From Allodiplogaster sudhausi (taxonomy: Eukaryota > Nematoda > Chromadorea > Rhabditida > Diplogasteridae), in the NCBI GenBank assembly GCA_945643635.1, contig CALZFC010000059.1, forward strand, positions 124,001-188,000: a DNA stretch of 64,000 nucleotides. Direction: 5' to 3'. The notes below the pieces were generated by a model. The model was not told the origin of the DNA and searched no databases. It saw nothing but the letters and a program-made list of their open reading frames with translations. Below are positions 13,626 through 28,167 of the stretch, one piece after another. A program made the translations under genes and the position numbers. Numbering within the stretch: the first letter of the stretch is position 1; each line of letters opens with the position of its first letter.

Positions 13626-14297
13626 CTGGAAGTTGCAATCAGAGATACCTTGCATTCCTCCGTTTGTATTCCTTATCTCATTATCTCTTAAATGGACATT
13701 CATTTTTCGCTTACCTCACTTTGGCTACAATAAGAGAAGGCCGCTTCTGACCACTCTACCCATCATTAACTGAATTCCCTTATGCCCTCAACAAACTGCA
13801 GAGCCAATGCAGCGCGTGTCGCCCAGACAAAGAAATTTAAATGAACATTTCTTACTCGCTACCTTCATACCGGTACCAGTTTATAACGATTTCCTTTTAG
13901 ATATCTCAAAAAGATTACTTGTACTCTATTTCACAGAAGAAAGTCATGGTCTTGGTCTCAACACGAATGTTTGCTAAATTGCCGTGACTTTAATAGAAAT
14001 GAAATTAGAAATGAAACAAACAATCGCATTTCACTGACACAGGAAGCGAAATTAAAGGCCAAAGTAAACAACCATGCAGAACACGATATGAGATCATGAC
14101 AATGTTCATATATAAGCACATATTAAAGCCGTATATATTCTAACCGAATCATCATTACATATGAAAAAAATTTACAGTATAAACTGTTGCATAAACATTT
14201 ACAAACAAAATGACACATCTTCAATCATAAAAGATATTTGATAACTATACAACTGCTTGATACAGAACCACTTCTATAAAACGGCTACAGTATCCTC

Positions 14298-14546
14298 TTA
14301 CTTCGGGAACACGACCCCTGGTGCGGAGAAGTCGTAGTTGGTCAAGATCTCAATGCGATCTGCCGCCTTCTCTCCGAGCACCTCGACAAGGGTGGAATGG
14401 TCTGCGGTGAACAGATCGGCCAGGCAGGTGATGCGGTCAGAGGACATCAGACGACGCACTTCGGCTGGAGAAACAGCTTCGATTCACTCTCTCTCCCTCT
14501 TGTTCTCTCCCTCTCCTCCTATCGCTCCCACTTTCTCACTCGCCAC

Positions 14547-14584
<38 letters not shown>

Positions 14585-14629
14585 TTCTCTCTCCCATCTC
14601 TCTTTCTCTCTCTCTCTCTTTCTCTCTCC

Positions 14630-14669
<40 letters not shown>

Positions 14670-17175
14670 CACTCTCTGTCTCGCCCTCTCCCCTGTTCCG
14701 CTCTCTTTCTCTCTCAATATCTCCTCCCCCCTCTCTCTTTGTGACTTTAATCGTCCGTTTAATCAATGATAATCCAAACATCGATCTCCTCTCTCCTTTT
14801 CTCCCCAATATTAGCTCAATAACTGACTTATTATAAGATTATAGCAACAAAAACTCAACTGTAATTATGAGATTATAGCAACATCTCAATTGTACACCGT
14901 AAGGCGGACATAATCAATAATACGAATGCTGACCGGCAGACAGGAATGGAAGATGCTCGGAGAGGACTCGCTGCAACATTGAATTCGGCTTGCGAGGACG
15001 ACCCGTAGCTGCTGCTGATGTCTCTGCCTTCGCACCTGCATTTGGGCATATACAGAAGGAAAATTGAAAAGACCTTTAAATAAAATAATAATAATTTAAG
15101 CATCAGCCAACCTTCATTGCCTTCGCCGTGCAGAGAGACAGCAACGGCGAGATCGGGCTGAGGCTTATTCATCTGCAGAAGAAATGACTGATTATCACTA
15201 TCTCTCCTTCACTTTATCTTTAATGTGTTCCTTCGCAATCTAGATCTGCATTCTCTTTCAAACTCCCAAACCTCCTTCACAATCTAGATCTGCATTTCCT
15301 ATCTCTTCCCCCTCTCTAACACCCCCATCTCTCACTCTCTTTCTCTCTCTCTCTCTCGCTCTCTCTCTCCCTCCAAACCTTAAGTTCACAAAAGTATTCG
15401 GTCGAATTTTCCGGATCGAGTGACCAGATGAGCCTGAGGCGTGGATGCTTGCGCACCAGAACGCACAGCTGCATTCGAATCTCTCGGCAGCGGCGGGAGA
15501 GTTCGCCCTGCAAGGGGATACGGTAACTCTTTTCTTTAATCTTACCATTACCTTTTTCTTATTTGGCTAACTCTTTTTCACGTCATCCTATCCCAAATAG
15601 AAACTTGCTTATCATCCTCTTGTCCACCCAACTTTCTAAAAATAAACCCCTTTGCCAACCTGGAAAGGCCCTCCGTTCACGAGCTTCGAGTCGAATTTAG
15701 TGTTCGATTCGATTAGTAATACGACGCTCTCGTAGTGGGCGAGCATCTGAATATATTTCTTCTTTATTTATTTATTATTATTACAACATTTTAATTTTAT
15801 TAGCTTCTACCTTTCCATTGCCATAGTTCTATCTTTGACGAGAATACAACTGTTAGTGGACATATATACAGTCCAAATCATACTTCAGGGAAGTTCTCAT
15901 CATCTGAATACCTGTTCAACTTGCTTGAAGACTCTGCCGGACTGCAGTGATTGCGTGAGGTCGTCGAGTGCCTTTCTCTCCACACACGTATCCGGAGTGA
16001 GGATGTAGTCGCCGACCTGATAAGGAGGAGATATGATAGTGGGAAGGTCTTCCATGGATCCAATCGCAGATGCCACTTTCATTCCGTCAGCATACTGGCC
16101 CGAAGAGCGAATAAACAATAGATGAACTTCTAGATCCCGTTCTTATGGTTAGATTCGAACAACTCATCAGTGAAAGATGCTACATCTTTTCTCTAACGAA
16201 TCCGCAATATCGTCTCCCCGCAATATTACTGCACACAATAGGCCGGTAAATTACAACTTTTCTTGTTCACGGGATGAAGCCATTTCCGTCGACAAAGAAT
16301 AAAAGAGCTTATCTGAATTGAACTCTCAAGCAGACTAACTTCAAGAGTGGCCGCGACCACATCGAAGCCCTTCTTGTATAGCACGGTTGGCAGCTCGGAA
16401 GCGAACTCGCGCATGTCAACGATTACCAGCAATGAAGTAATGTGATTAGGATTCCCTCCCTCACTCTTTCTCTCTCCTCTCTCTCTCTCTCCGGTCGTTC
16501 TTCTTTCTCTCTCTCTCTCTCTCTCGCCGTTCTCCTCTCTCTCTCTCTCTCTCTCTCTTGTTTCTACATTTATCTCTCTCTCTCGCCGTTCTCTCTCTCT
16601 CGCCGTTCTCCTCTCTCTCTCTCTCTCTCTCACTCTCTCTCTACCTGTGGTCTCTCCTCCTCTTCCTGTTCATCATTGTGTCTTCTTCCTCTGCCTCCTC
16701 CATCTCGTGAAGATGGCATCTGCCGTAGAATGGGTGCCTTCTCTCGAGCAACGTCATAAGTGCGTGGCACGAGAAGAGTCTGAAAAGTAAAGGAGTTATA
16801 CAAAATACTCATAATTAACCAAACATAAATCTCAAATTAAAATTAGTTTAGTAATTTTACCTTAGCCAAGTGTGAAAATAGTGTACATATATATTTTTCC
16901 TTATATAATAACATTTTTGTTCTTTGATGATTAAAGATTCCAAAAATATCGCTTCCCTCCCAAATAAATGTTTTCTTATTTCTCTAATTTTCTGCAACGA
17001 ATCAGGCAGAAGAGTGAGACCACTTATCTTCAAAAGTGATTGCAAACAAAATTCCTTACAAATTATATTGCCCATTTCAACGACAGGCTTGATCATAAAA
17101 GATAGAGGTGAAGAGAGAAAAAAAGGAGAGCGTATGAGAGAGAGAGGGAACGAGAGAAAAGTGAGTATGAGAGAG

Positions 17176-17219
<44 letters not shown>

Positions 17220-18041
17220 AAGAAAGTGGCGATGAAGAGGTCATTGCTAGAACATACGAAGCAATACAAACAGGTTTGGCTACCACCTATCATAGCTTTT
17301 TCAATCTTTTAAAAGTTCTCTCTCTATCCTCGCTCCAACAAACTACAGTGAACACACAGAGACCTAACAATTAAATAACAAACTAAGCAAAAAAAATTTC
17401 TAAAAATACACTAACTTCTAGAGTATTTGGCCTTGGTCATTTCTAAAAATAAAACAGGAAATAAAACCTGAAGTTCTCGCGTGAGCGACTCAAATGCCAG
17501 CTGCTCTCGGCCAATCGAACTGAGATATCTCTCTTCCTCCGTCGAATTCCGATACTGGAGAACGTAGATACGCAGTGGCCGATACGAGTTCAGCGCCTTG
17601 TAGATCTAAACGAACGAGATGAGTGTAGATCAAAACGGAGACATTCTTGTGCAATATATCACCATTTCCTATTATAATATTGTGTGTGCTGGAAAACGGT
17701 ACACTTCTTTACAGCCTTAATGGTGTTATAAATAATTATTACGCATACGTCTTTTGAAAGAATAAAAGATCCGGCAAATATGAGAAGCACATGAGTCAAT
17801 GGTAAACAAGATCCACGAAGATACGGCCCCTTTGATTGTACCCTGTATTCCAGAGCCTTGCCTATTGATACCAGCAGTCAATTCGATATAAAAACAGCCC
17901 GTCCTAAACATGATGAGGTGGTATGTTGTTTCTACAGGCGCCAATTCGGCCAATGTGCACTGTATATCGTAAATTATACTCTTATACACAATCAAGGCGT
18001 ATTTTTCGGACACGCGCTAGACTACACTAAATAGGTCTCCG

Positions 18042-18109
<68 letters not shown>

Positions 18110-18110
18110 A

Positions 18111-18143
<33 letters not shown>

Positions 18144-18654
18144 TTCTCTCTCGTTCTATCTCTCTCTCGTTCTCTCTCTCTCTCCCTATATGTCATGACA
18201 CTGTAGTCTTCGGTAATAATTTCCGGAAGCTAGAGAGTGGTCTGCTAAAATACGTGCGTGAAATATCAGGATAACAGATACGAAGTAGACTTGGAGCGAA
18301 GCGTCCAAACATGGAGAGTGCAAGGACGAAAGTTGAAAGTTAAAAGTTGCAGGAACTACTGAAATTGAAGAAAGCGACTAATACAGAAAGGACAAGTTGG
18401 AATAATACAGAAAGTAGAAGAGACGGGTTGAATTCGAAGGCATCAACTTCCCAGTCCAAAGTTCCTCTTACAATTGCTGCCCTTACGGACAATCTTAATA
18501 AAATCATCAAGGAAACGGTAGATGAGACAACAAGTCCCTAGAATCTATGGAACAAAAATAAACGAAGAGAGAGACAAAGAGAGACAGAGAGAGAGAGAGA
18601 AAGAAAAGACTGAAAGTACGAGAGACGAAGAAAGCAAGCGAGATCGAGGCAGAC

Positions 18655-18716
<62 letters not shown>

Positions 18717-19210
18717 GGGGAGAGAGAGACGAAGCGAAGCAGATGAAAAAGAAAAAAATACAGTAAGGTTGTATCATCCATTGCTTATCCTTTCAAGTCC
18801 TGTCCAGTAAATGAACAACGCCCAACTCAATTGAAAAAACCCTACTACAGATAGTGGAGAAATTAATAAGACCAATATAGCTTAGTGCGCAATCTACTCT
18901 TTTTCCATTATTTTTTTGCCATTTCTTTCAGACTCAACAACTATCCATGATTTATTCTTATTCTTATTCTCACAACCAGCCTCCTTGATCCTGGATAGCA
19001 TTATCACTGCATGCGTTTTGCATGTGAATGACGTGGTCAGTCTCACTTGAATCGCATACTACTTTTTTTCCTGATCCGAATATCTTTTAAAATGCGCGCC
19101 CAACCAGTTCACGAGAAGAGGCTGTGACTGTTTGGCGAATGCTCACTTTTCATCATAATCACTTTTCCACTCTTCCTATCTTTTTCTCTCAAATCTCTCA
19201 CTTACTCTCA

Positions 19211-19257
<47 letters not shown>

Positions 19258-22200
19258 ACTCACTCTCATAGTCTCTCTCTCTCTCTCTCTCTCTATCCAC
19301 TCTCCCAACATTTTAATGCAAAAGCCCCCTCACAACTTTTTTTGTTTCCAAACAGAGCTGTCGTTAAAGGAGCCCAAAGATTACTAATGTTAACTTTTAC
19401 ATTTTTCTTTCGAAAGATAGATATTAAAGACGCTTCTTACCTCAACTTGGCGCATTGTAACCACGTCCGAGCTGTAGAAAACAATGCACGTCGGCAGAAG
19501 GGTCTCGAGCTGTCTGCAATACAAACTGCACGATTTTGACAAACCAATGAAAAATATATACAGCATTATCAGTAAACAAACTTTTATATACAGAGAATTT
19601 TTTTCAATATGCAAATAATGCTTGAAAAATACATGCCTAATAATATTGTATCGTTGGCCATGAGGAAGAATGACGAGAGGCGCTCCTTCATCCGCATCTT
19701 TTTCGTGGCCTTCTGATGGAGAGCCCTCCCTGCCATCTCGTGAAGTTCCAAGCGCCGCATCCACAGCAACCACATCCGCCTGCAATTAGACAAACGATAA
19801 ATTAAATTAGTTATATATTTCAATGTAAATTTTCTCTTTCATTATAATAACTACAAATAAAAGAATGAATTCGCAGCCGAACCAAATACAGCCAGTCTCG
19901 GAATGCAACAAATTGTCAATTGAGAATGGAAGCTCGGAATGTGTGTTGATTTTTTTTGTTCAAATCAGCGTTTAAATCGATCTCACTTTTACCAGTGGAC
20001 TTCCCGAAAAAAAAACCATGGAGACTGGGGAAACTCCCGATTATTGCATTAAAACATTCCAAATCCGCCGATTTTCGGAATAGTTTAAGGCACAAAATCG
20101 TGTACCCTTTCAGTTTTTGGTGATGGACCATTCCGATTCTAATGTAGGCGGGAAATCACTTATACACTCGTCGAAACTCACGAGCCCAAAACCAAACCGA
20201 AACAAAACCAAAACCGGTTGCTTCTATTTCCGGCAAATGGTAAACGGAGAAGGATATCTTTAAAAATATAACCTTGAAAATAGAAATGCATTCATGATAA
20301 TTTTTGCGTTGAAGAAAGTGAAGATTATTGAAATTCTCCTGACATCTTTAACCTGGCAAGAGGCAATCGATCTAAGCTTAATATGAGAAATAAGAATAAT
20401 CGTGGAAATGAAGGGGAGAAGCCAATGTTTCAAACCCTGTTCCTCGATTGGCATAGAAACTAGTTCAGGAAGTAAATGAGAGTTCTTAATCTAATTTCTT
20501 TGACTTCTCTGTTGCCGCGTCAGTTAGCAGTTGTTACTAAACATAGCCAACAATAGCATACCCATGACCTTTGAGGCCGTATGACGATTCTATCACTTTT
20601 CAAAGAGTCTTTGTGATTGCATCGCACAAAAAGGAGTGATGTTCATGTGGCTGGAGAAGCTGTGACACGTGAAGAAGTGCGTTTGGACAAACCAGAAAAG
20701 CAAAGAACGTGACGAAGAAAAGTCAAGGAGGCAAAAATAGAAAGGAATGGAAAAGGTATGAAAAAGATAGAAAGAAGGACAGACAGCGAAAGAGAGAGAG
20801 AGAGAGAGAGAGGGGCGAAAGAGTTAGATAGAGAAGATATCACATAGAGAGAGAGAGAGATAGAGAGAGAGAGACAGCGAGAGAGAGAGAGAGAGAGAGA
20901 GAAGCGAAAGAGTGAGATAGAGATATCACTGTTTCGATGGTCTTTAATGGCCGCATCACACATAATAGGAGCAGCTTTCCAGTTATCCAGTGGAGATAAT
21001 CATTAATCATGCCTCGTGAAAAAATTTTGAAGAAAGAGCTAGTTCGCTACCAAGTATACGGTAGTAACCTAAAAAAATTCTAATCAAGTCATGAAGCAAG
21101 TTAACTGGAAATAAGATTGAATGTAAAGAAAATGTTTAACTATGCAATTAAGCCTCATCGCATTATTCTAGGGTCTCAAATTTTGCTAATTCTCAAAGGG
21201 ATGTATACTACATCATGTCGATAGAACTTGAACAAGGCTAATTTTAAAAAAAGCGCTTGAGTTGCCCAGACAAATTCGAGAAAATTCGCAGCTTCGTCGA
21301 GTCTGGCAGAAAGTTCTCGATCGTAAATAGAAACAAGCTAAGGATGGCAGATAAAGTGCAGAGACACAGGGGCATGAAGAGGCAGCGAGAGAGAGAGAGA
21401 AAGAGGGAGAGAGAGAAAGGGATAGAGAAAGAGATCAGGCAGAGTATCTGATAAAGTACGGTGGGTCGAAATGATAAATTGGGCCGTTTCAGTCACAGCA
21501 ACGAAAAGTCACTCTTGTCCTTTAAAGTATCTTTCACTGCCTGCGTCTCTCTAATACAATGCTCTCTCTCATTCTCTCCTGTTTCCGAAAAAGACACATG
21601 AATGATCACAAAGATACAAATAAGTCTCTCTCCCTCAGCGCGCACTAAGATCACGTCGTCATCACAAGGGTTACCCTATCTCTTTTTCTCTCCCTCTCTC
21701 TCTCTCTCTATAGAGAGACACTTTTTCTATGTCCCTCTGTATTCTCTCTCTCGCCCTCTCTACTACCTGTGAGGCCAAGCTGACAGTCTTCCTTTTCTCT
21801 CCGCCGGGCTTCTCTCTGGCTCTCCCAAACATTTTCTCTAACTCGCCACTTTCTCTCCGTGGGGCCGCCCCGCCTTCCTTCGCGAATCTTCTCTCTCTAT
21901 ACCTGTCCAAAAAGTGGCAGGATGATTGTGATCTCTAGAAGTTTCTCTGCTTTCTTCAATTCCACTGTCTGGTCTCATTGCTCTCAGAGATAAGATCTTT
22001 CCTTTCATAGTGGCTATCACAGTGTCTCTGCTCCACTGACCCTCTTGCCTTCTCATATCTCCTACTCGTTCCCTGCCATCCTTCTACTCTCTCTCTCTCT
22101 CTTTCTTTCTCTCTCTCTCCCTCCCTCTCTCTCTCTCCCTCTCTCTTCTTTGCCCCTCTGCTTCCGTTCTCTTAACCTGTTCCGCTGGTAGCATCTACAA

Positions 22201-22339
22201 CCTTTTGTTTCTTTCTCTGCAACTCATTCGCATCTTATCATTATGCTCCCATACACACACATGGGCTCAGAATAGAACTGGAGAGTCTATTCGTATTCGT
22301 ATCATGTCTCCATTCTTTGGACTCCTTCTCTTCCTCCCT

Positions 22340-22385
<46 letters not shown>

Positions 22386-22858
22386 GCTCTCTATAGCACA
22401 GATATCACCGCATATAAGGAACACTCAGCCGTGAAATCGTCAGTTTCCCGATCGGGCTCTCCCCTCGGGAAGACCAGAAGCTCTACCTTCTTCTCCTAAT
22501 GAGAATAGTCCATGACTAGTCACTTCCCTCTCCTGCATCCTGTTGGCCACTCAAGAAACATTCGACGGCTAATGTTCTCATGTGAAACGTCGCGGAGAGC
22601 GACGTCGGATGACAGAGAGTACGGTAGGTCCAGGACATTCCACCCAGGAGACAAGCGCTGATATGGCGGGAGAATACGATGAGAAAAGGCAGCTTTGTAC
22701 CAGCGGCAATATGCATCGGCATCGAAGCGCTCACAACGCCTACCGTATGAGGTTATCATTCTCGAGGTCAGAAATAGATGAGAAGTACGTAAGGATTTGA
22801 ACAAATAATCAGATATTGAGAGAGAGAGAAAGAAAGAAAGAGAGAGTGAGGGAGAGAT

Positions 22859-22906
<48 letters not shown>

Positions 22907-23011
22907 TGAGAGAGAGCGAGAGGGAAAAAGAGAGAGAGGGAGAGAGACGTATACTTAAGGGCAGATTGTCTTTGCGATAGAATGGCAGAGTCAAAGTGAA
23001 AGAAAAAATAT

Positions 23012-23053
<42 letters not shown>

Positions 23054-23987
23054 CTGTGGAGAGAAAATGGGCCTCTGTTTTCAGAAAGAAAACCAGATTA
23101 GCATTGAACTCTAAACCGAACTCTAATACCTCGCAAACTTTAGTGTCTCCCCTTTGAACCTTCAGTCTCAAATAGGTTCTTACAGTAGAACGCGTAGCAT
23201 GGGCGGGGTCTCACAATCGCTTCCTTCTACATACTGACAGTTCCGTTCGAACGGTTAAAAAAACTGCGGCGATTTTTAAAATAAATTTTTTATTTTATTT
23301 TAAGATTTATCTAAAATAAAGCTTAAAATAATATTTAAAAAAAAACTCTGGAATATCTATTCTTCTGTTTGAAAGTGGCGGGGCTTTAAGAAAATAGATA
23401 AATAGTGACAAATCAATTCATTCCAACATCTATTTCAATTCAATTTGGGATTTTTGAGAGGCTCACAAATTGGAAAAAAAATCTCATTTCAACAACTAGT
23501 CAAAAAATTTCCCCTTTAAATATTTCTGATTCTATGTTTAGCATCACTCTAACGATTATATTAAACTTATAATAATAGTCAACGGCGCAAAAAAATATTA
23601 TCACGATTATATAACAATCTAATTTACATTTAGGCATGCATACAACTAATCATAATTGTTTTTATAGCAACTTGTACACAGTGATAGTCAAAGCGCGTAA
23701 AATAATATTCCTTTTTTAAAATTCTCTTGGGCTTATAATTCGCGATCTATATCTTATCATACCACTGGATATCTCATCTTGCAGAATCTCTCAACTTTAC
23801 CCCCTATTCCCAATAAGCTAATGAATATCGCTCTTGAACTAGCACTAACTCTCCAGCGGCCGTCACCCTATCGATTCTGCTGCTGCGCTGCGTGAGAAAA
23901 GGGTAGGGGCGAGAGAGAGAAATAGTGAGAGAGATGAGAGAGGAGAGAGAGAAGAGAGAGAAGGAGAGACAGAGATATAGAAGAGTT

Positions 23988-24029
<42 letters not shown>

Positions 24030-24189
24030 AGACGAAATAGATAGCGAGGACGAGTAAAGGAAAGCGAGCAGAAGAAAAACGCAAGATAGCGCAAAGGATA
24101 AAGCAAGACATACAGACAGCTCCATTCACGTAGAAGAAATTCAAATGGGAAGAGCGAGACGCTGCGGGCAACGGAAGTTCGGAACGTCG

Positions 24190-24222
<33 letters not shown>

Positions 24223-27200
24223 GTCCCCCCACCTCATCTCTCTCCCTACTTCTATTTTTGCTCTCCTCATTCCTTTTCGCTGTCCCCTCCCTAACAACGT
24301 TGCTCTCGTAGGTTTTCCATTTGTTGCCCCTTGTCCTTTCTTTTTTTTCTTCCTGAATATTTCCTCCCCGTCGTCCCTATGTATTTCCTCCCCGTCGTCC
24401 CTATGTCTCTCTCTCTCTCTCACTCTCTCTCAAACACACACGCATCTCTCCTTCTCTCTCGTTCTTTCTTTCTCACCTTCATCTGTCTCTCACTCTCTCT
24501 TTCTCTCTCCCCGCCCATTCACATCCATTTGCTTTACCATTCCATTGTCAGTGGCGCCATCGGTACGTGGCTGTCTCCAATGTCCATCTGTGTGACTTTC
24601 CATTTTGCAATTCTCTTCCCCCTGTGTGCACACATTTGCTCTCCACCACTCGAGCACGCATATTGCATCATTGAGCAAGGAACTTTGACTCGTTATCAAA
24701 GATGAAACGCCACGTGTCCTTCATATTCACATCGTTCGTTCTGCTATCTCTGCTATCGCGCCATTGATAAGATGCTGTTTGGTGCAAAAGACCATTCATT
24801 CGTCTCATGCACTCAGACTGGCGGTCGGCGGCGCTCTTTGGTTCTTCCTTCTCCTTTTCCCCCACACCTTTCTCTCGCTATTCACGGTGACCTCTACGAA
24901 AGCCTAGATAACATTCGCAAACGATTACTTTCATTTTCTCGCATAAAATCCATTTGTGGGTCTACTCTATGTTACATTCGCGTGTCGCCATTTACGTAAA
25001 AAGTTTATAAATGTGTATAATATACTTTAAATGAATCATTTACAGCTCTCTCTCTCTCACTACATAACTCCAACCAATCTCTCTCATAATGGTCTCTGCC
25101 AGCAACGGTCGCCAGCAAGAGCACTCCAACGTCAGTGAACATTTAAGTGATCACAAAGTCATAACTATCCTTTTCACTTCACACTAAGAGATCACCCGAT
25201 TCTTACCTGAATTAACAGGGACAAATCGTACGACTTGTTGAAAGAATGTTCTTCTAGTTACACATCAGTGCTGATTGTGAGAACACATAAGCATTTATGC
25301 AATACCTCTGAATGACTAATTCCAGAACGTAGAGGTCAACTCGGCGAATGTGGAGCGCAAGGGTGACATTCTCGACTCTGTCTATGTTCACCGTCGCAAC
25401 AAGCTCGAGCGCAAGGGAGACGGAAGTGTTCGCGTTACGCCGACCACGCATGAGGTATGTAATGGCCGTTGTAAAGTGACTCACAATCAGCAAACAGTGA
25501 TATCACCCCAGTAACTATATTTCTTTTCAAAGATAAGAGACTCAGAAAGGATAGAGGATCACGACAATTACAAAATTGCATGCATTCAGTTCCGCTTCCG
25601 CACCAACATGAAGCCGGCGCGCACCGGAGTCATGCTGGTCGGGCTGGGCGGCAACAACGGCTCAACCGTCGTTGGTGGCATCATCGCCAACCGTGAGGGC
25701 CTCTCATGGAGGTCAGCACATATAAACTATTATAAAACAAATTTGCCTAACATTCCAATAAACGTCTTGTGTGAAAAAAAACAAGATCAATGAATATTCG
25801 TTAAATATTGAACAAAAACCCCTTGCAGAACCCGCGAGGGGGTCCAGAAGGCCAACTACTTTGGCTCGGTCACGCAGTCCTCGACCGTGCACCTTGGTTG
25901 GGACGGCGAGAAGCAGATCCACGTGCCGTTCTACGGTGTTTTGCCCATGCTCAACCCGAACGACCTCATCGTCGACGGCTGGGATATCAACGGCGCCAAC
26001 CTCTACGAAGCCATGAATCGGGCAAAGGTTTGTGCAAATGTATTTTTTTGCACTTTCGCACTTTCTGGGAGATAAAATGCTTTGCAAGCATTTTTTTAAC
26101 ACTAGATAACCAACGCGCATGTCAGGTCTTCGAGCCGACGCTGATTGACCAGCTTCGCCCGCACATGGAGAAGCTTCGTCCGCGCCCGTCCATCTACTAC
26201 CCCGACTTCATCGCAAGCAACCAGGCGGGCCGTGCCAATAACGTCATCCCCGGCAGTAGCAAGCAGGAGCATCTTGACCGTCTCCGTGCTGACATCCGTG
26301 AATTCAAGGAGACCAACAAGCTGGGTAAGAACGAAATCTAACAACTCTAGCTTCTCAATTCCTATGGCATAATAATTATAATAGTACATAATTCAGACAC
26401 CGTGATCGTTCTCTGGACCGCTAACACGGAACGATTTACCGAGGTGCGCGAGGGTCTGAACACGACCGCTCACGAGATCCTCGAGTCGATCAAGAAGAAT
26501 GAGGAAGAAGTTTCTCCCTCCAACCTCTTCGCCGTCGCTGCTATCCTCGAGAAGGCGCACTACATCAACGGATCCCCGCAGAACACCCTTGTCCCCGGCA
26601 TCGTCGAGCTCGCCAGGAAGCACGGCGTCTTCCTCGGCGGTGATGACTTCAAGTCTGGCCAGACCAAGATCAAGTCTGCGCTAGTCGACTTCCTCGTCGC
26701 TTCTGGCCTAAAGCCGGAAAGCATCGTCTCCTACAACCATCTCGGAAACAACGACGGCAAGAACCTCAGCGAGGCACGCCAGTTCCGATCCAAGGAAATC
26801 ACCAAGTCCTCCGTCGTCGACGACATGGTCGAGGCAAACCATCTCATCTATCCCGACGGCAAGGGACCCGATCATTGGTATGATTTAGAATCCGTTACTA
26901 GTTAAGGCATGATCGCAAGGAATCATAGCAACAATATAAAATCCCTTGTTCATTACCAATACCTTGCTTTAAGCATCGTCATCAAATACGTTCCATTCGT
27001 CGGGGATTCCAAGCGCGCCATGGACGAGTACACTTGCTCTATTTTCATGGGCGGAAGGCAGACCATTGTCAGTCTTTTATTATATATCCAGTCGATACAT
27101 CATGTTTGCTTAACATCACCCACCAACACCGGAACGCTTTATTATCATCTCCTTGTGCAGGCAATGCACAACACATGCGAGGACTCTCTGCTCGCCTCGC

Positions 27201-28123
27201 CACTCATCTATGACCTCGTCATCCTCACCGAGCTGGCTACTCGCATCAAGTACAGCGTGGACGGCGGCAGGACGTACGAGGCCTTCAATGAGGTCCTGAC
27301 GATGCTTTCGCTGCTTCTGAAGGCTCCTCTTGTGCCCGCCGGCGCGCCAGTCGTCAACGCCTTCTCGCGTCAGATGGCCGCCCTCACCAAGCTCTTCTGC
27401 GCAGTCGCAGGTAAAGCGGACAAATCTTATCAATCCATACTTCACATTTCCAGAATCTCAGCAGAGAGACCGAAATAGCGCCTTATAATGCTGTGCCCTT
27501 ATACAGGAATCGCTGGCGACTCTGACCTCCAGCTCGAGTTCTTCACCAAGATGGGCGAGGGAGAGGAACTGTCGCCGGTCACTTCACCAGTCGCAGCCAT
27601 CAAGGCCGGCAACGGACTGGCAGCTCACGCCGTCAAGAATGGAAGCGCCAAGGACCAGCGAAAGACTGTGGCTACGGCTTAAATAGTAATGTGCACTATT
27701 CACCCGGTAATACTCTTGCCAAGTTTAACGACTTAGAATCTTAAGCACATTCCATATATTGTTGTACTATATATCTCTATCCTCTTCACCTCACAATGAC
27801 CAGGTTGAAAACCACAAAAAGGCACTCGGGACTGTGAAATGATGACGGATCTAAACGGACAGTGTTTATTCTCGCATTTATTTCACATGATACGCCTTCA
27901 GCCGAATCTCCGCTTTAGCAACGACAGTAATGTCGAAGAATTCTTTCCCCCGTTCGTTGTGCAGTATCATAGAAGTTATTTTCTAATTGAGTGATCGCAT
28001 TGCATATAATAGTATTACTTCTAGCATTCCAACTACTCTCACAACTCGCATATTAAATAGACAAGCTTGTATCGTTTTGTCCTCATCCACTGTGCAGTAA
28101 ACTTGCGCAAGCGAATAAAGCAG

Positions 28124-28167
<44 letters not shown>

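Noticed and set aside
22582..22800. Plus-strand 72-aa frame in the XPF intron
   Set aside because: No splice sites, no hydrophobic or domain pattern, and overlapping minus-strand frames of equal length.
24359..24406. Tandem pair of tttcctccccgtcgtcccta as a regulatory element
   Set aside because: It sits inside a CT-rich intronic stretch with no promoter context; simple duplication suffices.
26102..26623. Minus-strand open frames over the INO1 exons
   Set aside because: They are antisense shadows of GC-rich coding exons whose plus-strand translation matches inositol-phosphate synthase throughout.
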